In this document: in pieces, positions 24,536 through 32,747 of the stretch
Numbering within the stretch: position 1 is the stretch's first letter
How the letters are laid out: every line of letters begins with the position of its first letter
From: JAABRU01 sp041390465
GTDB taxonomy: Bacteria; Desulfobacterota; Desulfobacteria; Desulfobacterales; Desulfococcaceae
Direction: 5' to 3'
DNA length: 43,990 bases
NCBI GenBank assembly: GCA_041390465.1
Contig: JAWKPW010000045.1
Location: 1 to 43,990 of the forward strand
Notes under the pieces: model-generated
What the model was told of the DNA's origin: nothing
Seen by the model: the letters and a program-made list of their open reading frames with translations, nothing else
Databases searched by the model: none
Translations under genes and position numbers: made by a program

Positions 24536-25582
24536 ATGCCGGAAAACATGCAATCACAGTCAAATACGGAAATCCCGCTTGTGCGGGTGAAAAAGCTGAA
24601 AAAGCATTTTCCCATCATGCGTGGTCTTGTATGGCAGAAACAGGCAGGGGCGGTCCGGGCTGTGGATAATATCAGTTTTGATATACGCAGGGGCGAAACC
24701 CTGGGCGTGGTAGGGGAAAGCGGCTGCGGCAAATCCACCACCGGACGGGCGATTTTACAGTTGCAGCCCCCGTCTTCCGGACAGGTTTTTTTCCGGGAGG
24801 AAGAACTCACAGGTATGGGGGAAAAAAGCCTGCGGCGTCTGCGACCCCGGATGCAGATGATTTTTCAGGATTCCTATGATTCCCTCAATCCCCGGCAGTC
24901 CGTCCTGCAGATCATCTCGGAACCGATGGTCATACAGGGAGAAATGAACATCAGGCAGATGCGGGACAGGACCGCAGAACTGCTGGAACTGGTGGGCCTG
25001 AATGCAGCGCATATGGTGCGGTATCCTCATGAATTTTCCGGAGGACAGCGCCAGCGCATCAATATTGCACGGGCTTTGGCACTGAATCCGGATTTCGTGG
25101 TCTGCGATGAACCCATTTCCGCGCTGGATGTGTCCATTCAGGCCCAGGTGGTCAATCTTTTTGAAGATTTACAGAAGCAGCTCGGACTTACCTATCTTTT
25201 TATCGCACATGATCTGAGCATGGTGCAGCATATTTCCGATCGGGTGGCCGTGATGTATCTGGGCAAAATCATGGAACTGACAGAGCGGGATGTCCTTTTC
25301 CGTGATCCGCTTCATCCCTATACCCAGTCTCTCATTTCCGCTGTGCCGGTTCCGGATCCGTCCCTAGAGCGGAAACGAAAGCGGATTACCCTCAGCGGGG
25401 AAGTCCCCAGTCCGGCCAATCCCCCGCGCGGCTGCGTATTTCATCCCCGCTGCCCCGTTGCACAGGAAATCTGTGCAGATGAAGTGCCGGAATACCGGGA
25501 GGTGATTAGCGATCACTTTGTTGCCTGCCATCTGGCAGATACAGCAGGGGGCAGCAAAATAATGGAGGCCGAATCTGTATGA
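24536..25582 (+). CDS. Peptide ABC transporter ATP-binding protein (DppF/OppF type)
   Basis: The 348-residue second ATPase of the peptide system has Walker A GESGCGKSTTGRAIL near residue 61, Q-loop FQDSYDSLNPRQS near 115, signature FSGGQRQRINIARAL near 163, Walker B VVCDEPISALDVS near 185 and His switch IAHDLS near 223. The C-terminus keeps the oligopeptide motif HPYTQSLISAVPVP and Cys residues in GCVFHPRCPVAQEIC. The stop overlaps the next gene by ATGA. An internal ATG at 24548 is an alternative start. Confidence 0.92.
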   Translation: MPENMQSQSNTEIPLVRVKKLKKHFPIMRGLVWQKQAGAVRAVDNISFDIRRGETLGVVGESGCGKSTTGRAILQLQPPSSGQVFFREEELTGMGEKSLRRLRPRMQMIFQDSYDSLNPRQSVLQIISEPMVIQGEMNIRQMRDRTAELLELVGLNAAHMVRYPHEFSGGQRQRINIARALALNPDFVVCDEPISALDVSIQAQVVNLFEDLQKQLGLTYLFIAHDLSMVQHISDRVAVMYLGKIMELTERDVLFRDPLHPYTQSLISAVPVPDPSLERKRKRITLSGEVPSPANPPRGCVFHPRCPVAQEICADEVPEYREVISDHFVACHLADTAGGSKIMEAESV

Positions 25583-26211
25583 TTTCTCTGCAGAATTATC
25601 CCATGAATGCGGATGTGCATTGCACAGACGGGCGGTTCGGGCGTTCTACCCATATCATCCTGAACCCGGCTACGGCCAATGTCACCCATGTTGTGGTAAA
25701 AGATAAAGAAACACCCAATTCCGAAAGGCTGCTGCCCACCCGCTGGATCAAAGATAAAACGCCGGAACTGATCCTGGTCAGCCGCACCAAAGCCGAGGTA
25801 CGGACTCTGGAACTTTTCCGGCAGACAGATTTTGTGCGCCGGGAATTCCGGCAGTATTCCGGTGATCCCCGGGTGATTCTTTTATGGCCTTATGTAATTC
25901 CGGCCAAAAAAATCTTCTTTGAAGAAATCGGACCGGTTCCCCCCAAAGAACTGGCGATCCGGCGCGGTGCCCCGGTTAAAGCCGCGGATGGCCGCATCGG
26001 TCAGGTGGATGAATTTCTGGTGTGCCCGGATACCTGTCATGTTACGCACCTGGTACTGCGGGAAGGACTGCCCTGGGACCGGAAACTCATTACCATTCCC
26101 ATTTCCGAGATTGACCGGGTGGAACAAAAAAGCGTTTATCTGAAACTGAACAAACAGGAAGTCAGGGCTCTGCCTGCCATTCCGGTACGGCAGAAAGAAC
26201 TGAAACTGTAA
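25579..26211 (+). CDS. PRC-barrel-like two-domain protein
   Basis: A 210-residue soluble protein made of two similar halves, each of the PRC-barrel type. The first half holds DGRFGRSTHIILNPATANVTHVVVKD (split by strands), and the second holds DGRIGQVDEFLVCPDTCHVTHLVLRE. The halves share the pattern DGRxGxVxxxxxxPxTxxVTHxVxxxxE. PRC barrels occur in photosynthetic reaction centres, RimM and many uncharacterised stress proteins. The gene overlaps the upstream ATPase by four bases and lies 12 bases before choX, so it joins the two transporter groups. Role unknown. Confidence 0.75.
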   Translation: MISLQNYPMNADVHCTDGRFGRSTHIILNPATANVTHVVVKDKETPNSERLLPTRWIKDKTPELILVSRTKAEVRTLELFRQTDFVRREFRQYSGDPRVILLWPYVIPAKKIFFEEIGPVPPKELAIRRGAPVKAADGRIGQVDEFLVCPDTCHVTHLVLREGLPWDRKLITIPISEIDRVEQKSVYLKLNKQEVRALPAIPVRQKELKL

Positions 26212-26223
26212 AGGAGAATGAAA

Positions 26224-27162
26224 ATGAAAAAAATCGTAATTACTTTGATGCAGGTATTGCTAATCATCCCGTCGCTTCTCTTTGCGGCAGAAAGCGAACC
26301 CTGCAAAGAAGTGCGTTTTTCCGATGTGAACTGGACTGACATCACATCGACAACTGCCCTGACATCCCAGGTTCTGAAAGGTCTGGGCTATAGTCCCAAA
26401 ACCCATGTACTGGCTGTGCCTGTCACATTTACCAGCCTGAAAAACAGGGATATTGATGTATTTCTGGGCCTCTGGATGCCAAGCATGACGGCCGACATCA
26501 AACCCTATCAGGAAGACGGTTCCGTGGAAACTGTCCGTGCCAACCTGAAAGGAGCGAAATATACCCTGGCCGTGCCCAAATATGTGTATGAGGCAGGAGT
26601 AAAAATCTTTGCCGACATTGCCAAACATAAAGATCGGTTTGAGGGTAAAATTTACGGCATTGAACCGGGAAATGACGGCAATCGGCTTATTCAGACCATG
26701 ATAGACAAAGATGCATTCGGCCTCAAGGGCTGGAAACTGGTGGAATCCAGCGAACAGGGAATGCTGAGCCAGGTAAAACGGGCCGAGCGGAAAAAAGAAT
26801 GGATCGTATTTCTGGGATGGGAACCCCATCCCATGAACAGCAATTTTGAACTGGCCTATCTGGACGGCGGTGATGACTATTTCGGTCCCAACCTGGGCGG
26901 AGCCACCGTTTACACCACTGTTCGCAAAGGCTATCTTGAAGAATGCCCCAATGTGGGAAAACTTCTCAATAACCTGACATTTACCCTGAAGATGGAGAAC
27001 CAGGTCATGGGAATGATCCTGGATGAAGGCATGGAACCGGAAAAAGCCGCGGAAAAATGGCTCAAAGCCAATCCTGCTGTTCTGGATACATGGCTGGAAG
27101 GGGTGACTACGGTGGATGGGAAAGAGGGATTGGCCGCAGTGAAGAAGTATTTGGGGTTATAG
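26224..27162 (+). CDS. choX: Choline/glycine betaine ABC transporter substrate-binding protein
   Basis: A periplasmic binding protein of the OpuAC/ProX fold, closest to ChoX. Signal peptide is residues 1-22 (ending LLFAAES). Aromatic residues that would cage a quaternary ammonium group are seen in FSDVNWTD, FLGLWMPSM and FLGWEPHPMN. GIEPGNDGNRLIQTMID lies near residue 155. The length of about 312 is normal. AAGGAG seven bases before the ATG at 26224 supports this start; another ATG at 26218 is too close to it. It is followed directly by a heptamer array and is separated from its permease gene by two extra genes. Confidence 0.9.
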   Translation: MKKIVITLMQVLLIIPSLLFAAESEPCKEVRFSDVNWTDITSTTALTSQVLKGLGYSPKTHVLAVPVTFTSLKNRDIDVFLGLWMPSMTADIKPYQEDGSVETVRANLKGAKYTLAVPKYVYEAGVKIFADIAKHKDRFEGKIYGIEPGNDGNRLIQTMIDKDAFGLKGWKLVESSEQGMLSQVKRAERKKEWIVFLGWEPHPMNSNFELAYLDGGDDYFGPNLGGATVYTTVRKGYLEECPNVGKLLNNLTFTLKMENQVMGMILDEGMEPEKAAEKWLKANPAVLDTWLEGVTTVDGKEGLAAVKKYLGL

Positions 27163-27429
27163 AATACAGGAGTCAGAATTTAGAATACAGAATTTAGAAT
27201 ACAGAAGTCAGAATACAGAAGTCAGAATACAGAAGTCAGAATACAGAAGCCAGAAGTCAGAAGCCAGAATACAGAAGCCAGAATACAGAAATCAGAATTT
27301 TTTTAACATTCTGACTCCTGACTTCTGTCTCCTGTCTCCTGACTCCTGTCTCCTGACTTCTGACTTCTGACTCCTGACTCCTGACTTCTGACTTCTGGCT
27401 CCTGACTCCTGACTTCTGACTCCTGTATT
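27161..27429. repeat. Large inverted array of 7-bp repeats
   Basis: Twenty unbroken heptamers of the AGAATAC/AGAAGTC/AGAATTT type (27161-27300) are followed by a 10-base spacer and seventeen heptamers of the complementary CTGACTC/CTGACTT/CTGTCTC type (27311-27429). The transcript could form a stem of more than 100 bp. It starts on the choX stop codon and ends just before the four-helix-bundle gene. Smaller versions lie at 23338-23420 and 27829-27866. A minus-strand open frame across it is only the translated repeat. Confidence 0.95.
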
Positions 27430-27436
27430 CTACTTT

Positions 27437-27805
27437 ATGAATAGACAACCTGCTAAAAGTTTTCAGGATTTAATTGTCTGGCAAAAGGCACATCAGTTTG
27501 TCCTTGCTGTTTATGCTTATACAGGCAATTTTCCGAAATCTGAAATGTTCGGACTGACTTCCCAGTTTCGGCGTGCCGCTGTTTCTGTACCTGCAAACAT
27601 CGCGGAAGGATTTAAAAAAACGGGCAAAGCTGACAAGTTTCGTTTTTTGAATATTTCCCAAGGTTCACTTGAAGAATGCCGGTATTACCTGATTCTTTCA
27701 AATGACCTGGGTTTCGGTAATCCGGAAGAATTACACAGGCTTTTGTCAGAAACCAGCAAACTTTTGAATGCATACGCAAAATCAATCAAAAACTCAATAA
27801 CCTGA
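27437..27805 (+). CDS. Four-helix-bundle protein (23S rRNA intervening-sequence type)
   Basis: A 122-residue protein of the family found in 23S rRNA intervening sequences and widely elsewhere. FQDLIVWQKAHQFVLAVY (about 9-26), FPKSEMFGLTSQFRRAAVSVPANIAEGF (about 32-59, the family signature) and SLEECRYYLILSNDLG near 87 are all present. It forms a pentameric helical bundle in known structures; its function is not known. It is wedged between choX and the sulfotransferase-like gene, flanked on both sides by heptamer repeats, which suggests that the repeat-gene-repeat unit was inserted into the transporter operon. Confidence 0.88.
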   Translation: MNRQPAKSFQDLIVWQKAHQFVLAVYAYTGNFPKSEMFGLTSQFRRAAVSVPANIAEGFKKTGKADKFRFLNISQGSLEECRYYLILSNDLGFGNPEELHRLLSETSKLLNAYAKSIKNSIT

Positions 27806-27828
27806 ATTCAGATTTCCGGTTTCGTTTT

Positions 27829-27866
27829 CTCCTGACTCCTGAATTCTGACTCCTGACTTCTGAATT
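27829..27866. repeat. Short heptamer repeat array
   Basis: About five units of CTGACTC/CTGAATT/CTGACTT lie between the four-helix-bundle gene and the sulfotransferase-like gene. They are of the same type as the large array at 27161-27429. Confidence 0.8.
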
Positions 27867-27886
27867 CTCTCAAAAAGGAGATACAA

Positions 27887-28627
27887 ATGAACAAAATCAT
27901 CGCACTCTGGACACATCCCAGATCCATTTCCACAGCCTTTGAACGGGTGATGATGGAACGGGGAGATCTGAATATTCTGCATGAACCTTTTTCCTATTTT
28001 TACTATGTACAGCACCAGGATAAGGCTTCCATTTCCCAGGAATCAGTAGACCCCGGTCATCCCACAAACTATCCGGAAATCAGGGAACATATCCGGAATG
28101 CTGCAGAAAAACAGCCGGTTTTCTTTAAAGATATGTGCTCCCACTGTTATGAAGAACTGGCAAAAGATGATGCTTTTCTGTCGGTTATGTCCAATACCTT
28201 TCTCATCCGTGATCCGGCCAAAGCCATTGCCTCCTATTATGCCATGAATAAAAATGTGACCCTGGATGAAATCGGTCTGGAACAACTGTCCGGGATTTTC
28301 AAACAGGTATCGGCCATCAGCGGCAAAACCCCCATTGTGGTGGATGCCGATGATCTGGAAGACAATCCGGATGGCACAATCAAAGCCTACTGCGAGGCCC
28401 TGAAGATTCCTTTTATCCCCGAAGCCATGACCTGGAAAGAAGAACATAAGGAACAGTGGGATATCTGGAAAGAATGGCATAAGGACGCTGCAAAAAGTTC
28501 GGGGATTACAAAAAATATGGAAAAATTCGAGGTGACAGTGGAAAACAGCGCTCATCTGCGGAAATATTATGATTATCATCTCCCATTTTACCAGAGCATG
28601 TACAAACACCGCATTCAACCGGTCTGA
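27887..28627 (+). CDS. Sulfotransferase-like P-loop protein
   Basis: A 246-residue protein whose N-terminus, IIALWTHPRSISTAFERVM, matches the 5'-phosphosulfate-binding loop of PAPS-dependent sulfotransferases. LIRDPAKAIASYYAM (about 105-119) matches the 3'-phosphate-binding Arg/Ser segment. The central and C-terminal parts are less specific. AAGGAG upstream of the ATG is strong. It sits between choX and choW in the choline/betaine transporter group. That position suggests a choline-related substrate, such as formation or handling of choline-O-sulfate, but this is inference only; the substrate cannot be read from the sequence. Confidence 0.8.
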   Translation: MNKIIALWTHPRSISTAFERVMMERGDLNILHEPFSYFYYVQHQDKASISQESVDPGHPTNYPEIREHIRNAAEKQPVFFKDMCSHCYEELAKDDAFLSVMSNTFLIRDPAKAIASYYAMNKNVTLDEIGLEQLSGIFKQVSAISGKTPIVVDADDLEDNPDGTIKAYCEALKIPFIPEAMTWKEEHKEQWDIWKEWHKDAAKSSGITKNMEKFEVTVENSAHLRKYYDYHLPFYQSMYKHRIQPV

Positions 28628-28638
28628 CAGGTGAACCT

Positions 28639-29499
28639 ATGAATTTTGTACCGGAATTTCTGACACGTAAAATCCCGGTGGGTAACTGGGTGGATTACAT
28701 GGTGGAATATCTGACCGATCATTTTGATGATGAATTCCGCCTTTTTTCCAACGGGCTGGAGTGGCTGATACAGGAAAGCATCCACATTCTGGGAAATGTT
28801 CCGCCTCTGCTGCTGATTGCGGGGCTGGGAATCGGTGTCTGGTTCCTGCACCGGAACTGGAAACTTGTTATCGGGCTGATGCTGTCCCTGCTTTTTATCC
28901 TGAATCTGGGTTACTGGGAACGGACCGTAGAGACCGTGGTTCTGGTACTTTTTGCAACCGGCATTTCGGTTGTCTTGGGTGTGCCCTTAGGGATTCTTGC
29001 GGCCCATCACCGCTGGCTTTTCAGCATCATGCGGCCTGTGCTGGATCTGATGCAGACCATTCCGACTTTTGTGTATCTGATTCCCACGCTTATGCTTTTC
29101 GGGCTGGGCATGGTTCCGGGGCTGATTTCCACGGTGATTTTTGCCATTCCCGCACCCATCCGGCTGACCTATCTGGGAATTACCGGCGTTCCCCAGAATC
29201 TCATTGATGCGGGCAAAGCATTCGGGGCTTCCCGGATGCAGTTGCTGACAAAAGTGGAACTGCCTTATGCCCTGCCGACCATTATGGCAGGGCTGACCCA
29301 GTGCATCATGCTTTCCCTTTCTATGGTCGTCATTGCCGCGCTGGTAGGGGCTGACGGTCTGGGGAAACCGGTCATCCGTGCCCTGAATTCCGTCAATATT
29401 GCGCAGGGATTCGAAGCCGGTCTGGCCATTGTAATCGTGGCCATTGTGCTGGACCGCCTTCTCAAACAGCCGGAAACCGGGGCTGCCGGTTCCAAATAA
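28639..29499 (+). CDS. choW: Choline/glycine betaine ABC transporter permease
   Basis: A ProW/ChoW-type inner membrane permease of 286 residues. The N-terminal 50 residues are cytoplasmic or amphipathic, and hydrophobic segments follow from about residue 50. The permease core includes VLGVPLGILAAHH, PVLDLMQTIPTFVYLIP (family landmark near 136-152), an EAA-type LIDAGKAFGASRMQLLTKVELP near 190-211, and ALVGADGLGKPV near 236. The ribosome binding site AGGTGA precedes the ATG. It is followed eight bases later by the ATPase gene. Confidence 0.92.
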   Translation: MNFVPEFLTRKIPVGNWVDYMVEYLTDHFDDEFRLFSNGLEWLIQESIHILGNVPPLLLIAGLGIGVWFLHRNWKLVIGLMLSLLFILNLGYWERTVETVVLVLFATGISVVLGVPLGILAAHHRWLFSIMRPVLDLMQTIPTFVYLIPTLMLFGLGMVPGLISTVIFAIPAPIRLTYLGITGVPQNLIDAGKAFGASRMQLLTKVELPYALPTIMAGLTQCIMLSLSMVVIAALVGADGLGKPVIRALNSVNIAQGFEAGLAIVIVAIVLDRLLKQPETGAAGSK

Positions 29500-29507
29500 A
29501 GGAAAAA

Positions 29508-30695
29508 ATGGAAGTACTGCAATTCAGAAATGTGGATGTGATCTTCGGATCAGACCCGGATGCCGCGGCTGCCATGCTGGACAGGGGGGCCGAACGGGAT
29601 GAAATTTTTTCAGAAACCCAAAATCTGGTAGCCGTCCACAATGCGAATCTTACCGTGGAAAAAGGGCAGATTTGTGTACTCATGGGCCTGTCCGGTTCCG
29701 GAAAATCTTCCCTGCTGCGATGTGTCAACGGGCTGAACAAGGTCAGCCGCGGGCAGGTGCTGATCCGGGACGGAGAGGAATTTGCGGATATTTCAACCTG
29801 TGACCGGAATACCCTGTACCGTCTGCGCACGGAGCGGATATCCATGGTTTTTCAGAATTTCGCGCTCATGCCCTGGCGTACTGTGAGGGAAAATGTGGGA
29901 TTCGGTCTGGAATTGAGCGGTGTATCCAAAGAGGATCGGGAAGAGATTGTTCAGGATAAACTGGCCCTGGTCCGCCTGGAAGACTGGGGTGACAAATATC
30001 CCTCGGAACTTTCGGGCGGAATGCAGCAGCGGGTGGGACTGGCCCGCGCCCTGGCTACGGATGCGGATATCCTGCTCATGGACGAACCCTTTTCCGCACT
30101 GGATCCCCTGATTCGGGAACACCTGCAGGATGAACTCCTGCAACTCCAGAATGAACTGAAAAAGACGATTGTCTTCGTCAGCCACGATCTGGATGAGGCC
30201 CTGAAACTGGGTTCCCTCATCGCCATCATGGAAGCCGGACGGATTGTGCAGACCGGAACCCCCGAAGAGATTGTCTCCAATCCTGTCAATGATTATGTGA
30301 GTCAGTTTGTGGCCTCCATGAATCCCCTGAAAGTGCTGAGCTGCGCGTCTCTCATGCGCCCTGTATCGGATCTGCCGGATGCGGATGAAAAAAATGCCCG
30401 TACCCTGGATGAAGAACAGAATATCATCTGCACCTTTGATGCCAAAGGACGCCTGAAACGGCTGACCAAAGACGGTTCGGAAATCTCCCTGGTTCCCTTC
30501 CGCGAGGATCTGGATATCCGCTCCCTGCCTCGGAATGTGCTGGTTGCCGCAGACAGCGAGACACCCATGCGCGCGGCTGTGGAAATCAACCATGTATTCG
30601 GCCTGCCCATGCCGGTCATGGACAAAGTAGGCAGACTGATCGGTGTAGTGGGAACCCGGGAAATATTCAGCGGCATTTTGCGAAAAAACGGATAG
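29508..30695 (+). CDS. choV: Choline/glycine betaine ABC transporter ATP-binding protein
   Basis: A ProV/ChoV-type ATPase of 395 residues. Walker A GLSGSGKSSLLRC lies near residue 64, Q-loop MVFQNFALMPWRT near 116, signature LSGGMQQRVGLARAL near 167, Walker B ILLMDEPFSALDP near 188, and SHDLDEALKLG near 225. The C-terminal 100 residues form a CBS-like regulatory part (ending PMPVMDKVGRLIGVVGTREI), which in OpuA/ProV senses ionic strength. The N-terminal 35 residues before the ABC domain are also typical of ChoV. It closes the transporter run; downstream is transposon debris. Confidence 0.93.
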   Translation: MEVLQFRNVDVIFGSDPDAAAAMLDRGAERDEIFSETQNLVAVHNANLTVEKGQICVLMGLSGSGKSSLLRCVNGLNKVSRGQVLIRDGEEFADISTCDRNTLYRLRTERISMVFQNFALMPWRTVRENVGFGLELSGVSKEDREEIVQDKLALVRLEDWGDKYPSELSGGMQQRVGLARALATDADILLMDEPFSALDPLIREHLQDELLQLQNELKKTIVFVSHDLDEALKLGSLIAIMEAGRIVQTGTPEEIVSNPVNDYVSQFVASMNPLKVLSCASLMRPVSDLPDADEKNARTLDEEQNIICTFDAKGRLKRLTKDGSEISLVPFREDLDIRSLPRNVLVAADSETPMRAAVEINHVFGLPMPVMDKVGRLIGVVGTREIFSGILRKNG

Positions 30696-30734
30696 ATATT
30701 GTAATTGCAGCCCTATGGAACAGCTATTTTTTTC

Positions 30735-31112
30735 CAGCAAAACACAGGAGACAGATCAGACTTCGCCAATTCTCCGGTCTGCCAGGCAGACACCTTTGGG
30801 AGAAACGCCTATTTTCCGACAGCAGGCAGATAAATGCTGAATTCCGTAATGTTGCCCGGTCTGCTTTGTACCAAAATTTCCCCACCATGATTCCGCACAA
30901 TACCATTTCAGTTCACAGGACTGCCGATTTTTCATTTCGGATTCAGTACCGCTCAGAACTGCCATGTCCTGTTCCTGTTCCACAATTTCTTACAAAACCG
31001 GTCTGTTATGGACACTGGGATTATCCCTGAACCAGGGTCAGTTTTTCCGCATCCGGACACATATCCTCTGCAATATGTCTTATAACTTCCGCCCATTCAA
31101 AACGTGAATGCC
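30735..31112 (-). pseudogene. IS630-family transposase remnant
   Basis: Across several minus-strand frames the sequence reads RFEWAEVIRHIAEDMCPDAEKLTLVQ, then a DN-like and SVHN stretch, and later VCLADRRIGEV. These are the C-terminal landmarks of IS630 transposases (WAxxxxxLADxxYPDAEKxxLVxDNLxxH, and RQCLxxRRIGD). Multiple frameshifts and stops make it non-functional. It lies directly beside the IS beginning at 31118. Confidence 0.6.
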
Positions 31113-31117
31113 TGTCT

Positions 31118-32609
31118 GGGTGTGTCCCACTTTCTGCACAAAGATACTGCCCGTTATGAGTCTGACACCGGGTCCAAAAAATCAGTTATATCTTCAGACA
31201 GATATTTTATGACCTGGTATATTTTTATATAATTTTTCCGGGCAGCTTCAGATCTGATGCCGTCATGGTTTTTTTCCGGGCGTCTGAGAATTCTCATGCC
31301 GGATTCCGGGCAGGAGGAACATCTGCATTTTGCCAATCCTCTTTTTTTGAAATACTGCATTGCCTGATCCCAATGCCCGTCAAAAAAACGGCATATTTTT
31401 CCAAGTCGTTTGTTTTCTGTTTCTCCGATCCGCCTTTTTAAATTTTCAGGTCTGATTTCTGCCTGAAGTTCTGCATTTGAATGGTCAAAAATATTTGCGG
31501 TCTGTCTGATGGCAGACCGGAATTTTTTTATAAATCCTGCGTCTCTGTTCTCCGGCTGCTCAATCTGTTCTCTTTCTTCTTTCCCGATATTTGAAGGTTT
31601 TTTCAGAGGAGACCGGCTCATTTTCCATAATTCTGATGCAAGATCAGTCAGTTCTGAATTTTTCTCTTTTTCACCGGCTGACTTTATCTCCCTTCTGTGT
31701 TCAGCAGGAGCTTTTCTCAGGTGTTTCCATATATTTTTCGCAGTATGGAAATGATCCGCCTGAAATTCTGCTTCCGGAAACACCTCCCGGATGGCGGAGG
31801 TGAAACTTTCGGAACAATCTGAAAAGGCAGATTTGACATTCAGGCCGGAATCTTTCAGTTTCTGTAAAAAAACCCGGCTTCCTCTCCGTTTTCCGAATCT
31901 GTTTCAATTCTGTTATAATCATCTTTTATCACCGTTACACATCTGTCCGTGCCCAAAGGATAACAGGCATCAGTGCGGCATTCGGAAGGTTCCTTCAGAA
32001 TGCTGATTTTCCTGAGTGTATCCTGTTCGGAAAGTCCGGAACCGATTTCATCAATCCGTCTTTTTATGCATGATCTGCCTGCCGGAACCCGGAAAAGTGA
32101 TGAATATGTTAATGTGATATTTCTCAATGTCACACCGCAGACAGCAGGCAAAAAAACAGGCCGGCCTTATTATATTTCCGCTCATATGATGATGAGGCGA
32201 AACTTCGGAAGGTTCCGGCGTGAAATATTCACGACTGCCGTCTGTTCCGGGATAATATCCGCGGGCTGTGATAAATCTGTAAATAATCGGATTGCGGAAA
32301 GTGGAAAATTCATGAACATCAGCCCTGTATGTTTTTTTGTACCGGTTTGTCCCGGACTCTGTTTTCAGAATTTTCTGCCAATCCTTCTTTCTCATATCAG
32401 ATTCTGTGACTGTTTTTCTGTCTTCAATGCAGGAACCGGTACAGGTATCTTTATTGCTTTCTGTCACAGCGGATTCAAAAAGGGTTTCAGCAGCAACGGG
32501 CATCCTGATATATTCTCCTTTTCCGGCCCGGAGGCAGTTTTTTTCGGAGAATTGTATCAAACTGTTTGTTATGTCAACAAATTTTTTGTGCAAAAAGTGG
32601 GATACACCC
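31118..32609 (-). mobile_element. 1.49-kb insertion sequence with 25-bp terminal inverted repeats
   Basis: The left end GGGTGTGTCCCACTTTC (31118) and the right end, read on the minus strand from 32609, GGGTGTATCCCACTTTT, are inverted repeats matching at 23 of 25 positions. The interior is occupied by one broken transposase on the minus strand. A partial second copy lies at 17767-18444. No target duplication is evident. The IS family is not certain. The element lies 139 bases downstream of the radical SAM gene. Confidence 0.85.
31154..32530 (-). pseudogene. Broken transposase of the 1.49-kb IS
   Basis: Coding similarity passes through three minus-strand frames (about 32530-32051, 32080-31855 and 31880-31154). 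The last part reads SDCSESFTSAIREVFPEAEF followed by ADHFHTAKNIWKHLRK, a pattern like the catalytic Asp and downstream His region of ISL3- or mutator-like transposases. A Lys/Glu-rich helical region follows. Two shifts near 32070 and 31870 separate the pieces. Programmed frameshifting is possible for one, but two argue for decay or sequence error. Confidence 0.65.
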
Positions 32610-32747
32610 TTTTTTTCAGAAGGTTTCCCGGATTTTTTTTCATAATCCGAAAACATTGGACATATTCCGGCCCCAAAGTCTGCTGCGGTTCTCTGCGGAT
32701 AATTCGGGAAAGAGCCGGTTTTTTGCCCGATGGGGAAAAGCCGGGAA

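Noticed and set aside
27161..27429. CRISPR array
   Set aside because: Units are 7 bp without unique spacers, and the second half is the complement of the first. No cas genes are present.
27257..27448. Minus-strand 63-codon frame of the RSQKSEV type
   Set aside because: It is only the 7-bp repeat array read through. Seven bases per unit in 21-base cycles gives a periodic peptide.
30809..30907. A peptide ending GGEILVQSRPGNITEFSIYLPA, like the C-terminus of a sensor histidine kinase
   Set aside because: The flanking frames carry IS630 transposase landmarks in the right order, so the kinase-like look is more likely chance within a decayed transposase.
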